NCBI RefSeq assembly: GCF_003096715.1
Contig: NZ_QEOL01000024.1
Coordinates: forward strand, 1-64,000
Direction: 5' to 3'
DNA length: 64,000 bases
Origin: Paraburkholderia silvatlantica
Lineage (GTDB): Bacteria; Pseudomonadota; Gammaproteobacteria; Burkholderiales; Burkholderiaceae
This document shows, piece after piece, positions 1 through 8,698 of the stretch. The position numbers and the translations under genes are program-made. The number at the start of each line of letters is the position of its first letter. The first letter of the stretch is position 1. The notes beneath the pieces are model-generated. The model did no database searches and was not told the origin of the DNA. It saw only the letters and a program-made list of their open reading frames with translations.

Positions 1-539
1 AGGCTACGACCGACGGAACGGCCGGTCCCGTCACCAACCTTGTGGGCGGGCGGGACAATGACACATACGACTTCACGTCGCACCATTACCGTCGTATCGA
101 CAATCACCCGCTTCAGGCTCGAAGTCTTGATGACGTTGGCACGTTTGGCCGCTTCGATCGTCTCGGCCAGCAATTCTTCAACGCCGGCTTCGCCCAGCCG
201 CTTGCGCCAGCGCGTCAGGCTCGACGGATCAACCGGCGGCTTCGTCTGCAGGTACGTCTCGCCGGTGAACACCTGCCAATACGGATTCTCCAGCCATTGC
301 CAGACCACGTCCTCGTCCGATAGGTCGAACGCGTGCTGCAAGTACAGCAGTCCTGCGATCAAACGCGGCGACGTTGCCGGTCGGCCGCGGTGCGACGCGA
401 AGCTCTCGCTCATCGCCACATTCAACCGCTGCCAGTCAATCAGATCGGCAAGGCGAACCAATGGATGCTGCAAGTTGATCTGCTCGCGCAGCGGTTGGCG
501 GAAGAAATCTCCCTCTGGCACCGGCGTCTTCGGACCCAT
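1..539 (-). pseudogene. IS5-family transposase, N-terminal part, cut by the window edge and possibly broken
   Basis: The reverse strand is open from an ATG at 539 to the window edge. It begins MGPKTPVPEGDFFRQPLREQ and continues with the DUF772-type N-terminal domain typical of IS5-group transposases (RHRGRPATSPR-like stretch, LLYLQHAFDLSDEDVVWQW, FTGETYLQ, SSLTRWRKRLGE). It reaches the start of the DDE catalytic domain (VIVDTTVM). After that motif the residues (VRREVVCVIVPPAHKV) no longer resemble the family, which normally continues with a Lys-Ala-Ile/His-Pro-Thr-Asp-like segment. The copy therefore looks broken at about position 95, or joined to other DNA there. Only the first DDE aspartate is visible. 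The identification as IS5 type is by recognition of the N-terminal domain. Whether the break is real needs the flanking sequence. Confidence 0.75.
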
Positions 540-664
540 CCACACCTCGTCGGAATTTGCAGGATTCACACATCAATATGCCAGGTCCCTGCAATTCCCA
601 CAACACCATTCCGACCTCGAAGCCTTACTGCATATGCCTTCGCGGATTGTTCAGGGCCGACTAG
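540..664. mobile_element. Untranslated end of the IS5-like element up to a CTAG at its inferred outer edge
   Basis: This is the stretch between the transposase start and the neighbouring gene. It contains no gene. The base sequence CTAG at about 660-664 fits the YTAR target preference known for part of the IS5 family, and the adjacent bases GGGCCGA could be the end of the terminal inverted repeat. The other end of the element lies outside the window, so neither the inverted repeat nor a target duplication can be confirmed. Confidence 0.35.
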
Positions 665-1107
665 GTAGAGAGTATCAAACGCTGAGCAGTGGTAAAGGGC
701 GAGCCTGTCCGGGGAATTGAAATAGATAAGCCAATGGAGTCGTTAATGATGTAAAGGTGTGAACCAAGGTGCGATTGCAGTATTTCACAGCGCTTTTGTT
801 TTGATGTACCGACCGGGGCAGGCATTGCGCCTGCCTTCTTTTCGACGTATTCGAACCACCGCCAGTCCCCGTCAACAGTCCAGTCCAGGCGAACAGGGTC
901 ACTCCACATATCGCCTCGTTCCGTAGAGAAGTAGTTTTCCTCAATATAGTTAAACCACTCGTCAGTGCATGGCGTGGCAGTCGGTAGAGAGGGGATGTGC
1001 GTTGTTATTGTGAGATAACCAGGCAAAAGTACGGAAGTCAGTCCTATCAATACCTTATGTCGTCTATGCACGGGTTTACCTTTCCAGAACTGAATTGACC
1101 GTAGCAC
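661..1107 (-). CDS. Hypothetical protein, probably truncated by the adjacent IS
   Basis: A 148-residue frame from a GTG start. The first 40 residues contain one hydrophobic stretch (HKVLIGLTSVLLPGYLTITT) that could be a signal anchor. A polar, aromatic-rich segment follows (DEWFNYIEENYFSTERGDMW, DGDWRWFEYVEKKAG). I do not recognise the family. Its base composition is clearly AT-richer than the rest of the window, which suggests acquired DNA. The stop codon TAG lies in the CTAG at the inferred IS boundary, so the C-terminus may have been replaced or cut by the insertion. The start is uncertain because no convincing ribosome binding site is visible. Confidence 0.4.
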   Translation of the reverse strand: MLRSIQFWKGKPVHRRHKVLIGLTSVLLPGYLTITTHIPSLPTATPCTDEWFNYIEENYFSTERGDMWSDPVRLDWTVDGDWRWFEYVEKKAGAMPAPVGTSKQKRCEILQSHLGSHLYIINDSIGLSISIPRTGSPFTTAQRLILST

Positions 1108-1197
1108 GGTACCATGGCATTTCGTGGATTATTCGAGGCAAGCGGCTTGCTGCATCAATTGCATTGACTTCCAATCAGGTTGGCGCAGATTTCACAA

Positions 1198-1223
1198 CTG
1201 CCATCCCTGGTTTGAGATGGCAG
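1198..1223. other. Hairpin preceding a terminator
   Basis: An 8-bp inverted repeat CTGCCATC / GATGGCAG with a 10-nt loop, directly before the terminator at 1227-1259. It could be the 3' end of a small transcript or part of a tandem hairpin. No RNA family was recognised. Confidence 0.35.
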
Positions 1224-1226
1224 AGT

Positions 1227-1259
1227 AAAAAACCGGACGGTATGACCGGCCGGTTTTTT
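1227..1259. terminator. Bidirectional rho-independent terminator
   Basis: A perfect inverted repeat AAAAAACCGG ... CCGGTTTTTT. It provides a stem and a T-run on both strands. On the minus strand it lies downstream of the FKBP gene; on the plus strand it closes whatever is transcribed from the IS side. Confidence 0.8.
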
Positions 1260-1312
1260 AATACCTGATACCCGATTTCGCCCGACCTCGGCCTGGCGCA
1301 TCCAGGACTCGA

Positions 1313-1711
1313 TTACTGCCCGATGCCGATGAGCTCGATTTCGAACGTGAGGTCGCTGTTCGGCGGGATCGGGCCGACCGCGCGATCGCCGTAAGCGGTT
1401 GCCGCCGGGCAGGTCAGCTTCGCCTTGCCGCCGACCTTCATCTTCTGCACGCCTTGCGTCCAGCAGGGAATCACGCGATTGAGCGGGAAGGTCGCCGGGC
1501 CGCCGTGCTTGTCGGAGCTGTCGAATTCAGTGCCGTTCGCGAGCGTGCCGCGATAGTTCACGCGCACGACGTCGGTGGCGGTGGGTTGCGGACCGGTGCC
1601 TTGCTTGAGGTGTTCGACGACGACGCCCGACGGCAGCTTGTCGATGGCGTTGGCGGCGAATGCGGTCGTTGCAACGGTGGCAGCGGCGACCAGGGCAAGC
1701 AGTGATTTCAT
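1313..1711 (-). CDS. FKBP-type peptidyl-prolyl cis-trans isomerase, exported
   Basis: A 132-residue protein with a Sec signal peptide (MKSLLALVAAATVATTAFA, cleavage near residue 19-20) and a single FKBP_C domain at about residues 25-130. Family features are visible: VRVNYRGTLANGTEFDSS, a central FPLNRVIPCWTQGVQKMKVG block, a TAYGD loop and the final NSDLTFEIELIGI. The family catalyses X-Pro isomerisation in protein folding, and this copy should act in the periplasm. The family's usual hydrophobic VIPGW is VIPCW here, an uncommon cysteine at the active site. The gene appears monocistronic, with terminator hairpins downstream. Confidence 0.9.
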   Translation of the reverse strand: MKSLLALVAAATVATTAFAANAIDKLPSGVVVEHLKQGTGPQPTATDVVRVNYRGTLANGTEFDSSDKHGGPATFPLNRVIPCWTQGVQKMKVGGKAKLTCPAATAYGDRAVGPIPPNSDLTFEIELIGIGQ

Positions 1712-1905
1712 GAGATGTCCTCGTTAAATGGCAAATCGATTATATCGGGCGCGGCGCCCGGGTCCCGGTTCGTTGCCGGATGAGGGTTCAGGTGCTCGGC
1801 GCATGGCGTGTCGAATGACGGGGGATAGCCGGCGCCCCGACGCTTTGGCACGCGCGCGATGTCGATCTGCGGCATAGGCGACGCCACAATTTGCGAAGGC
1901 AGATG

Positions 1906-1928
1906 AAAAGGTGAGCTTCTACGGGACC
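1906..1928 (+). repeat. Imperfect copy of the short dispersed repeat
   Basis: AAAAGGTGAGC then TTCTACGGGAC, about 17 of 23 positions shared with the copy at 14991. The match is mainly in the AAAGGTGAG and CGGGA blocks. Confidence 0.35.
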
Positions 1929-2029
1929 CGCCGCGCCGCGCGTGCGGCGCACCATGCCTGCGCTCGCAGACCCTTGATTAGTCGGAGAACTTTACCCTGT
2001 CGGCGTTGCGCCGCGAGATTGCAGGCGGT

Positions 2030-2052
2030 GTATCGGTGAGCTTTTTCAGGAG
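2030..2052 (+). repeat. Imperfect copy of the short dispersed repeat
   Basis: TATCGGTGAGCTTTTTCAGGAG shares about 17 of 23 positions with the clear copy at 14991. It lies 124 bases from another imperfect copy at 1906-1928, in the same gap and orientation. Confidence 0.35.
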
Positions 2053-2120
2053 ATCGATCGGGCGAAGCGAAGGGTGAGACCGGTGCACGCGAGCCGCGCA
2101 CCGGCCATGGCGTCCATGCA

Positions 2121-5027
2121 TCAATTCGGCTTGCCGCTCGACGACCCGTTGCCGTCGCCCGATGCACCGGCGCGGCCAGTGCGCGGCTTGCCGCCTTGCG
2201 AAGCCGCCTTCGTCGAAGCGCCGCGCGCCTGCGCCCGCGTGCGATCGTTGTCGGTGGCGTCGTCGTCGTGATCGTCGCCGTACGTATGCCCTTCGACATC
2301 GTCGCCGCGCGCCATGCCCACGAGGAAATTGCGCTGCGGATTCGCCAGCTCGATGCCGCGTTCCGTGAAGCGCAGCAACACGCGCTTGTTGAACTCACGC
2401 TGCACGCCCCAGCGCGTCGAGTCCTTGCACTGAATCTGCCCGACGAGCGTCACGGCCGCGCCATCCACCTGATCGACGCCCCAGTACGCGAAGTCGCTGA
2501 GAATGCCGTCCTTGAACGCGTCTTCCTTGCGGATCTCGGCGCCGATATCCTTGAGCGTGTCGATGGCGCGCTGCAGATCCGCGCCATGCGCGATCTGCAC
2601 CTTCACCGCCGCATTGCCGATGCCGCGATTCGTGTTGTTCACGGTCGTCACCGAACTGAACGGCACGGTGTAGAGCGAGCCGTCGCCGCCGCGCAGGCGC
2701 ACGGTGCGGATCGAGAGAAACTCGACCGTGCCCGAGACGCCTGCCACCGTCACCCAGTCGCCCACCTGCATGGCATTTTCCGTCAACAGGAAGATGCCGG
2801 TGATGAAGTCTTGCACGAGCTTTTGCGAGCCAAAGCCGAGCGCCACGCCGAAGATACTCGCGCCCGCAATCAGCGGCGCGGTGTTCACGCCGAGTTGCGA
2901 GAGCGCGGTGAGCCCGACCACGACAAGGATCGAAACGAGCAGCGTGGTGCGGAACATCGGCAAGAGCGTGCGCAGGCGCGCGGCGCGCACGAAGTCGCCG
3001 GCGTCGGTCCACGCGTTCAGGCGCCGTTCGGCCGCGCCGTTCGCGAACTCCCAGATCGCGACAGCGGCGAAGACGGCGATCACGATAGTCAGGAGTGCAG
3101 AACCCAGCATATGCCCGATAGGTGCGAGCGCGAGAATGCGTGCGGGACGCAGGTCCCAGACGTGCAGCAGCAGGTCGAGCGTCACGATCCAGATCGCCGC
3201 GACGACGCAGCGACGCAGCGCAGGGTAATAGCGATACGCACGGCGCTGGCCGAAGCTCATCTTCTCCTGTTCCTCGCGCAACCCGAACACGCGGCTCAAT
3301 GCGCCGAGCAACACGATCGCGCTCACGCGCGCGGCAAGCAGAACGACGAGCGAGAGTCCGCCCGCGCGCAGCAGCGCCGCGTAGCCGCCGCGCAGATCGA
3401 GCGCCCAGACGAACCAGAGCGCCAGGACCACGAAGAGCGCAACGCCGACCCAGATGTCGGCGAACCATTGCATGAACCAGGCATACGAGCCGTGGCGCGC
3501 GGCGGCGGCGCGCATGGCATCGGCGACGGGGCGGCGCAGTTGCAGGATGATCACGGCAAGCGCGAGGTGAACGACCAGCGTGACGACCTTCACGAGCGCG
3601 AGATGCGCGTCCTCGGTCATGCCGAGCGGCACCGCGCCGCCAAGCGCCCCGCCCACGCCGCCGATCACGACGACGCGCACGAGCCAGCGCTGCGCATAAG
3701 CGGCCCAGTCGTCGGGGAGCGGCACGAGGCGCAGCGCGGCCGCGCCGGGCGCGAACAGCAGCTTGCCGAACATCACGATCACGCGGCAGATCACATACGT
3801 ATCGACGATCTGGCCCACGGCTTCGGCGGGCGCGGCGTCGTCGGGGCCGAACAGCGAAAGCACGCCCGCGGCGCACAGGCCGAAGGCGATCACGGGCACG
3901 ACTTCGAGCAGCATCACGAGCAATGCGCCCGGCAGACGCTGCAACAGGCGCCAGTGATGCGCGCCGCGCAGCGCGTGGTATGCCTCTTTCGCGCGGTCGG
4001 CGGCGGTTTTTGGCGAGGCTCCGGCGTTGTCCCCGGCTTGCGCCGCGACCACGGTGGCGCGCGCCGCCGCGTTGGCGTTGGCGTTCGCATTGGGGCCTGC
4101 GTTCGGGTCGCTGTCCTTGTCGTCCTTGCCGTCGGCTGGCTCCATGCCCGCGGCCTCGCGCAGGGCGTCCTGTTCCGCGTCGGCCTTGGCATCGGCGGCT
4201 TTCGCCTGCGCGGCGAGCGCGACGCTCGTGCCCGTCGCTTCAGGCGTTTGCGGCTGCGGCGGGGGCGTGCCGCCTTGCGAGCGAGCGGCGTCCTCGCGCT
4301 GTTTCGCGGCCTGATGCGCGGCGATGGCGCGCTCAGGCGAGGCGACGACGCGGCGCAGCACGGTGGCGAGCGCGAGCGCGGGCACGAGCGTGAGCAGCAG
4401 CACACGCAGCAGCGCGAGCAGCAGCGCGTGGCCTTGCGGCGTGTTCAGATGGTCCTGCCACCAGTTGCGTGTGGACCAAAGGCCGAGCAGCGTCGCGAAC
4501 GTATGGTTCAGATGCTGGCCGATCATGCGCGCGCCGTGCGCGGCGTGATCGGCGATCTGCACGACGAGACCGTTGGAGCGCAGCGCGCCCGCGAGCGGCG
4601 CCGAAGCGGGCGTGGCCGCCGCCGCGCCGGAGGCCGCGGCGGGTGCGCTGGCCGGCGCGCTCGCCGAGGCGGGCACGGCCAGCGCGCCGGCGGCGGCGAT
4701 GGCGCGCAGCGTGTCTTCCATGTGGCCGCGCTGCACGGGATCGTCGAGAACCTGCAGGGCGGCTTGCGCCTGGGTGGGCGTGAGCGCCACAGGGGCGGCA
4801 GGGTTGGCGGCGTTGGCGTTAGTGGCGGGTGCCGCGGGCTGGGCGGGATGCGCCGGGCTCGCGCCGGGCTTGAGCGCTTCGGCGACGGCGGCCGGTGTAG
4901 CCGCCGTTGCACTCGACGCGCCGAGCGCCAGCGTCAGGCCGGCTGAAACGGCGAGGACGGAAACGAAAATATGCAGGCGCGCCGGGCGCGCAAACCGAAA
5001 GGCAGAAGAAAGGGACATCCTTGTCAT
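2121..5027 (-). CDS. Large MscS-family mechanosensitive channel
   Basis: A 968-residue inner-membrane protein. An N-terminal signal sequence is followed by an Ala/Pro-rich periplasmic region to about residue 180. Several membrane segments come next, with a long Ala/Gln-rich charged insertion at roughly 225-340. The MscS pore and beta domains are at about 690-890. The pore helix reads NTAPLIAGASIFGVALGFGSQ and is followed by KLVQDFITGIFLLTENAMQVGDWV-type sequence and the RTVRLRGGDG turn. The family releases solutes during hypo-osmotic shock. The length resembles YbiO-type channels rather than small MscS (about 290 residues). The low-complexity insertion and the acidic/Gly-rich tail (EGHTYGDDHDDDATDN) look lineage-specific. 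The start could be ATG 5027 or ATG 5018. Confidence 0.85.
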   Translation of the reverse strand: MTRMSLSSAFRFARPARLHIFVSVLAVSAGLTLALGASSATAATPAAVAEALKPGASPAHPAQPAAPATNANAANPAAPVALTPTQAQAALQVLDDPVQRGHMEDTLRAIAAAGALAVPASASAPASAPAAASGAAAATPASAPLAGALRSNGLVVQIADHAAHGARMIGQHLNHTFATLLGLWSTRNWWQDHLNTPQGHALLLALLRVLLLTLVPALALATVLRRVVASPERAIAAHQAAKQREDAARSQGGTPPPQPQTPEATGTSVALAAQAKAADAKADAEQDALREAAGMEPADGKDDKDSDPNAGPNANANANAAARATVVAAQAGDNAGASPKTAADRAKEAYHALRGAHHWRLLQRLPGALLVMLLEVVPVIAFGLCAAGVLSLFGPDDAAPAEAVGQIVDTYVICRVIVMFGKLLFAPGAAALRLVPLPDDWAAYAQRWLVRVVVIGGVGGALGGAVPLGMTEDAHLALVKVVTLVVHLALAVIILQLRRPVADAMRAAAARHGSYAWFMQWFADIWVGVALFVVLALWFVWALDLRGGYAALLRAGGLSLVVLLAARVSAIVLLGALSRVFGLREEQEKMSFGQRRAYRYYPALRRCVVAAIWIVTLDLLLHVWDLRPARILALAPIGHMLGSALLTIVIAVFAAVAIWEFANGAAERRLNAWTDAGDFVRAARLRTLLPMFRTTLLVSILVVVGLTALSQLGVNTAPLIAGASIFGVALGFGSQKLVQDFITGIFLLTENAMQVGDWVTVAGVSGTVEFLSIRTVRLRGGDGSLYTVPFSSVTTVNNTNRGIGNAAVKVQIAHGADLQRAIDTLKDIGAEIRKEDAFKDGILSDFAYWGVDQVDGAAVTLVGQIQCKDSTRWGVQREFNKRVLLRFTERGIELANPQRNFLVGMARGDDVEGHTYGDDHDDDATDNDRTRAQARGASTKAASQGGKPRTGRAGASGDGNGSSSGKPN

Positions 5028-5453
5028 TGGCTTACGGGTCGCGACTGCGGCGACCCTTCAGTGGCGGCGGAGGAAAAGACAGCGGAACGAAACGCGCGGC
5101 TGGAAGCGCGTTGGCGCGGCGCACAGCCTGTTGCCGCCCGATTCGTCGGTACGTTCGACGCACTGCCGCAATTTTGGTGCCCACTTTGTGCATGCGCGGG
5201 CCACATGGCGTTTGCGGAACCGCCAAAAACGGCGCGGCGCGCGAAACGTGAGTGCTGACTATGCCGGGAGTATGCCTCTTTTACCTGACGAACGCGGATG
5301 AGACGCGCACGCCGCGCCTCGATAAAAGGGACGCTTCAACGCGGTATCCGTTTCGCGGCCTACGCGGGTTTTGATCAGTGGCGCGTGCGCCCGGGCGAAT
5401 GCTACCGTTGCACGGTCAACATTCAGGCCCGCCAGAGGCCGATGAGGAGAGCC
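5028..5453. other. Divergent intergenic region; no gene or clear site seen
   Basis: About 425 bases between the channel gene and the MFS gene, which point away from each other. It should hold both promoters. Longer frames through it lack family resemblance, and no repeat, RNA gene or strong operator was recognised. Confidence 0.4.
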
Positions 5454-6743
5454 ATGAACAGCGTCAGCATGACCGGAGTGCGCAAGGGCAAACTGGGCCG
5501 CACGCAGTTGATCGTCGCCGCCACAATCGGCAATGCGCTCGAATTCTTCGATTTCACCGTCTACAGCTTCTTCGCGCTGACCATCGGCAAGCTGTTCTTT
5601 CCCACCATGTCGAGCTACGGGCAATTGCTCGCTTCGGTGGCGACGTTCGGCGTGGGCTTCGTGATGCGGCCGCTGGGCGGCGTCATGATCGGCGCTTATG
5701 CCGACCGCGCCGGACGCAAGCCTGCCATGACGCTCACCATCTTCATGATGGCACTGGGCTGCATGCTGATCGGCGTTGCGCCCACCTACGCGCAGATCGG
5801 CGTGGCTGCGCCCGTGTTGATCGTGTTCGCGCGTTTGCTGCAGGGGTTTTCCGCGGGCGGCGAAGTGGGCGCTTCCACCACGCTGCTGATCGAGGCGGGC
5901 ACGCCCGCCAATCGCGGCCTGCTCGGCAGCTGGCAGTTCGCGAGCCAGGGGCTGGGCGTTTCGCTCGGCGCGCTGATGGCAGGACTCCTGACGACCTTCC
6001 TCGCGCCCGACACGCTGCTCGCCTGGGGCTGGCGCGTGCCTTTCCTCATGGGCGTGGCGATCGCACCGCTCGGCTTGTGGATTCGCCGGCGTCTGGACGA
6101 ACAGTTGCCGGAGCCGGCGAGCGTGGAGCGCATGCCGGTGCTCGCCGTGCTGCGCGACCACTGGCGGCGCGCGGCGCTCGGCATCCTGCTGACGATCGGC
6201 TCCACGGTCACGGCCTATGTCGTTACGTTCTATATGCCGACGTATGCGATTCATGAACTGAAGGTGCCCGCACCCACGGCCTTGCTGGCGGGGCTCGTTT
6301 CCGGCGTCGCGACCTTTCTGGTGGCGCCGGTATCGGGCTTGCTCTGCGACCGGTTCAGCCGCCGCGCGCTGATCTTCTGGCCGCGCGTGGGCGTCCTGCT
6401 GTCGATCTACCCGGCGTTCCTCTGGCTCGCGAGCGGCCCCGACGCCACGCGTCTTTTGATCACCGTGGGCGGCCTGAGCGTGCTGCTCGCGCTACAGGCC
6501 GCGCCCTCCATCACGATGCTGCCCGAGATGTTCCCGCGCGCCGTGCGTGCGACGGGCATGGCGATCGTCTACGGCGTCGGCGTGGCGATTTTCGGCGGCT
6601 TCGCGCAGACCGTGGCCACGTGGCTCGTGAAGAACACGGGCAATTTGCTCGCGCCCGCGTGGTATGTCATGGCGTGCGTGGCGATCTCGTGCCTCGCGTT
6701 GCCGTTCATTCGCGACCTCACGGGCAAGCCGCTCGAGGATTGA
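5454..6743 (+). CDS. MFS transporter, metabolite:H+ symporter type
   Basis: A 429-residue, twelve-helix carrier of the MHS subfamily (citrate, proline/betaine, dicarboxylate and aromatic acid symporters). Diagnostic stretches are GNALEFFDFTVYSFFAL in helix 1, GVGFVMRPLGGVMIGAYADRAGRKPAM in the first cytoplasmic loop, and LLQGFSAGGEVGASTTLLIE. The start at 5454 is chosen because GATGAGGAG lies just upstream and the earlier in-frame starts would add a non-membrane leader. It converges with the reductase/aldolase pair at 6756-8532, so it may import their substrate. The substrate cannot be read from the sequence. Confidence 0.88.
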   Translation: MNSVSMTGVRKGKLGRTQLIVAATIGNALEFFDFTVYSFFALTIGKLFFPTMSSYGQLLASVATFGVGFVMRPLGGVMIGAYADRAGRKPAMTLTIFMMALGCMLIGVAPTYAQIGVAAPVLIVFARLLQGFSAGGEVGASTTLLIEAGTPANRGLLGSWQFASQGLGVSLGALMAGLLTTFLAPDTLLAWGWRVPFLMGVAIAPLGLWIRRRLDEQLPEPASVERMPVLAVLRDHWRRAALGILLTIGSTVTAYVVTFYMPTYAIHELKVPAPTALLAGLVSGVATFLVAPVSGLLCDRFSRRALIFWPRVGVLLSIYPAFLWLASGPDATRLLITVGGLSVLLALQAAPSITMLPEMFPRAVRATGMAIVYGVGVAIFGGFAQTVATWLVKNTGNLLAPAWYVMACVAISCLALPFIRDLTGKPLED

Positions 6744-6755
6744 GGCGAACAGGCC

Positions 6756-7757
6756 TTAGTGTTTCTGGCGCGCCGCTTCGAGATTCGAATCGAGCTGGCG
6801 CGCCAGGCCGTAAAGCATGCCGAGCGAGGGCGCCTCGATGCCCACGCGCTGCGCCAGTTCATATGGCGCGCCTAGCAGTGCTTCGACTTCGAGCGAGCGC
6901 TGCGCTTCCACGTCCTGCAGCATCGAAGTCTTGAACGCGCCCAGCTTGCGCGTGATCGCGTTGCGCGCCTCGATAGTCATCGCGAGGCGAATGCCGAGCG
7001 CTTCGCCAATCGCACGCGCTTCCGCCATGACCGCGCTCACGAGTTGCGCGGTGAGCGGGTCGTCGAGAATCACGTCGGCCGTCGAGCGTGTGAGCGCGCT
7101 GATGGGGTTCATCGTCATGTTGCCCCAGAGCTTCGCCCAGATATCGGCCTGGATCGGCGCGGCTTTCGTGACCTCGAAGCCGGCCCGCTCGAGCAGACCG
7201 CGCGCTTCCTGCGCGCGCGCGGCCATGTGCGCCGAGCCCTCTCCGACGATCAGATGATTGCCGCCGCCCTTGCGGATCACGCCCGGCCCCGCAATCGCCG
7301 ACGACAGATGCACGACGCAGCCCGAAGCCTGCGCAGGCGGCAACGCCTGCGAGACGATACCGTGCGGATCGACCGCATCGAGCCGGCCGTTCGCATACGT
7401 GCCGCCGAATCCGTGAAGGAACCACCAGGGTACGCCGTTCATCGCCGAGACGATATGCGTGTGCGGGCCCACGAGCGGCGCGAGCGAAGCCGCCGACTGG
7501 GCGAGCGCCTGACCCTTCAGGCAAACGAACACGACGTCTTGCGCGCCGAGCGTTGCGGCGTCGCCGGTGGCGTTGACGGATTGCGTGTAGCGCGTGTCGC
7601 CTTCGACAATCGTCAGACCGTCGCGGCGAATCGCTTCCAGATGCGCGCCGCGTGCGAGCAGATTCACGGCGATGCCCGCGCGCGCAAGACGCGCCGCGAT
7701 CAGTCCGCCGATCGCACCGCCGCCGACGACGGTGATCTTCTGATTCGGTGTGTTCAA
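6756..7757 (-). CDS. 2-dehydropantoate 2-reductase family protein (PanE/ApbA-like)
   Basis: A 333-residue NAD(P)-dependent reductase of the ketopantoate reductase family. The N-terminal Rossmann motif is VVGGGAIGGLIAARLARAG. The C-terminal ApbA_C helical domain contains the KLWGNMTMNPISALT block with its conserved Lys and Asn. PanE itself reduces ketopantoate for pantothenate synthesis. Here the gene follows a class II aldolase with only a few bases between them (aldolase stop 7762, this start 7757), under a divergent MarR regulator. That context suggests a catabolic oxoacid/hydroxyacid substrate rather than vitamin synthesis. The TTG start at 7757 is preceded by CAGGAGTGAAAG, a good ribosome binding site. 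Confidence 0.82.
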   Translation of the reverse strand: MNTPNQKITVVGGGAIGGLIAARLARAGIAVNLLARGAHLEAIRRDGLTIVEGDTRYTQSVNATGDAATLGAQDVVFVCLKGQALAQSAASLAPLVGPHTHIVSAMNGVPWWFLHGFGGTYANGRLDAVDPHGIVSQALPPAQASGCVVHLSSAIAGPGVIRKGGGNHLIVGEGSAHMAARAQEARGLLERAGFEVTKAAPIQADIWAKLWGNMTMNPISALTRSTADVILDDPLTAQLVSAVMAEARAIGEALGIRLAMTIEARNAITRKLGAFKTSMLQDVEAQRSLEVEALLGAPYELAQRVGIEAPSLGMLYGLARQLDSNLEAARQKH

Positions 7758-7761
7758 ACTT

Positions 7762-8532
7762 TCACTCCTGATATGACGGGTCGATGCGCGTGACACGACG
7801 GACCAGCGCGTCGAGCACGTTCTGGCCCGCGCCGTGTTCGGGCGAGAACTGCAAGGCGTCGCGCGTCGCGCGCTCGGTAATGGCGGGCGGGATCGGCAGC
7901 GTCTGGCCGCGCATCGAATCGGTCACGACCTGCACCTCGCACGCACGGTTGAGCGTCCACAACAGCGCAAAGGCATGTGCGAGGGTCACACCGTGCGAGA
8001 GCAGCCCGTGATTGCGCAGGATGAGCAGCCGCTTGTCGCCCATCGACTGCAGGATGCGCGATTTTTCTTCGGCGTGCACGGTGATGCCTTCGAAGTCGTG
8101 ATACGCGACCATATCGTGCAACTGCGCCGAATAGAAGTTCGTATACGCCAGGCCGCCTTCCATGCACGCCACCGCGAGCCCTGCCGTGGTGTGCGTGTGC
8201 ATCACGCAATGCGCGTCTGCCACGTTGGCATGGATCGCGCTGTGAATCACGAAGCCGGCCGGGTTGACCGGATACTCGCCCGGACTCAGGATATGGCCTT
8301 CGAGATCGATTTTGACGAGATTCGACGCCTTGATTTCGTCGTACGCGAGCCCGAACGAATTGATGAGGAAATGCTTGTGCGGCCCGGGCACGCGCAGCGT
8401 AATGTGATTGAAGATCAGCTCGGTCCAGCCCATGAGATGAAACACGCGATACACGGCGGCAAGCTGCACGCGCGCCGCCCATTCCGCGGGGTCGCACCAT
8501 TCGGGGCGCGTGCGCTGAATGTTTTCATTCAT
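7762..8532 (-). CDS. Class II aldolase/adducin family protein
   Basis: A 256-residue protein with the zinc-dependent class II aldolase/adducin fold. The metal-binding pair is in ADAHCVMHTHTTAG (His-X-His), and a later histidine is in ILRNHGLLSHG. The family cleaves or epimerises sugar phosphates and hydroxy acids, or decarboxylates. The start at 8532 has GAGGAGACTTTC directly upstream, and earlier in-frame codons look non-coding. It is first in a two-gene operon with the PanE-like reductase and is divergent from MarR at 8699. It is not HpaI, which belongs to the unrelated HpcH family, so it should not be taken as the missing homoprotocatechuate aldolase. The substrate is unknown. Confidence 0.85.
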   Translation of the reverse strand: MNENIQRTRPEWCDPAEWAARVQLAAVYRVFHLMGWTELIFNHITLRVPGPHKHFLINSFGLAYDEIKASNLVKIDLEGHILSPGEYPVNPAGFVIHSAIHANVADAHCVMHTHTTAGLAVACMEGGLAYTNFYSAQLHDMVAYHDFEGITVHAEEKSRILQSMGDKRLLILRNHGLLSHGVTLAHAFALLWTLNRACEVQVVTDSMRGQTLPIPPAITERATRDALQFSPEHGAGQNVLDALVRRVTRIDPSYQE

Positions 8533-8574
8533 GAAAGTCTCCTCATGGCGGGCTCCGGTCACGCCGATCCTACG

Positions 8575-8588
8575 CGCATATAAATGCG
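8575..8588. promoter_or_regulatory. Candidate MarR operator
   Basis: A perfect inverted repeat CGCAT-ATAA-ATGCG in the gap between the divergent aldolase and marR genes. An AT-rich TTCATGAA palindrome follows about 25 bases later. MarR proteins usually bind such palindromes in the shared divergent promoter and repress both sides. The assignment is by position and symmetry only. Confidence 0.4.
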
Positions 8589-8698
8589 TGTGCAAGCATC
8601 AAATATTCATGAAATGCCCGCAGAAAAGGGCTTTTATCGATGCTATTCTGATGGCGTGGCCGCATTTCGCGGCCGGTGAAAGCCAGGCGGGAAGATCA

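Larger units (their letters stand above)
1712..2120. other. Gap without a convincing gene; two imperfect copies of a short repeat
   Basis: The space between the FKBP gene and the end of the large channel gene. No frame has family-like content. Two imperfect copies of the AAAGGTGAG...CGGGAG repeat that clusters at 14991-15900 lie here, at 1906-1928 and 2030-2052, in the same orientation. See the repeat entries and the related finding. Confidence 0.4.

Noticed and set aside
2196..4946. A 900-residue plus-strand frame opposite the mechanosensitive channel
   Set aside because: It is extremely Arg/Ala/His-rich and lacks any domain. It mirrors the codon pattern of the channel gene on the minus strand, as expected for high-GC DNA.
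7762..8532. Class II aldolase as the missing HpaI
   Set aside because: HpaI belongs to the HpcH family. This protein has the adducin-type His-x-His site and lies in a separate operon with its own regulator.
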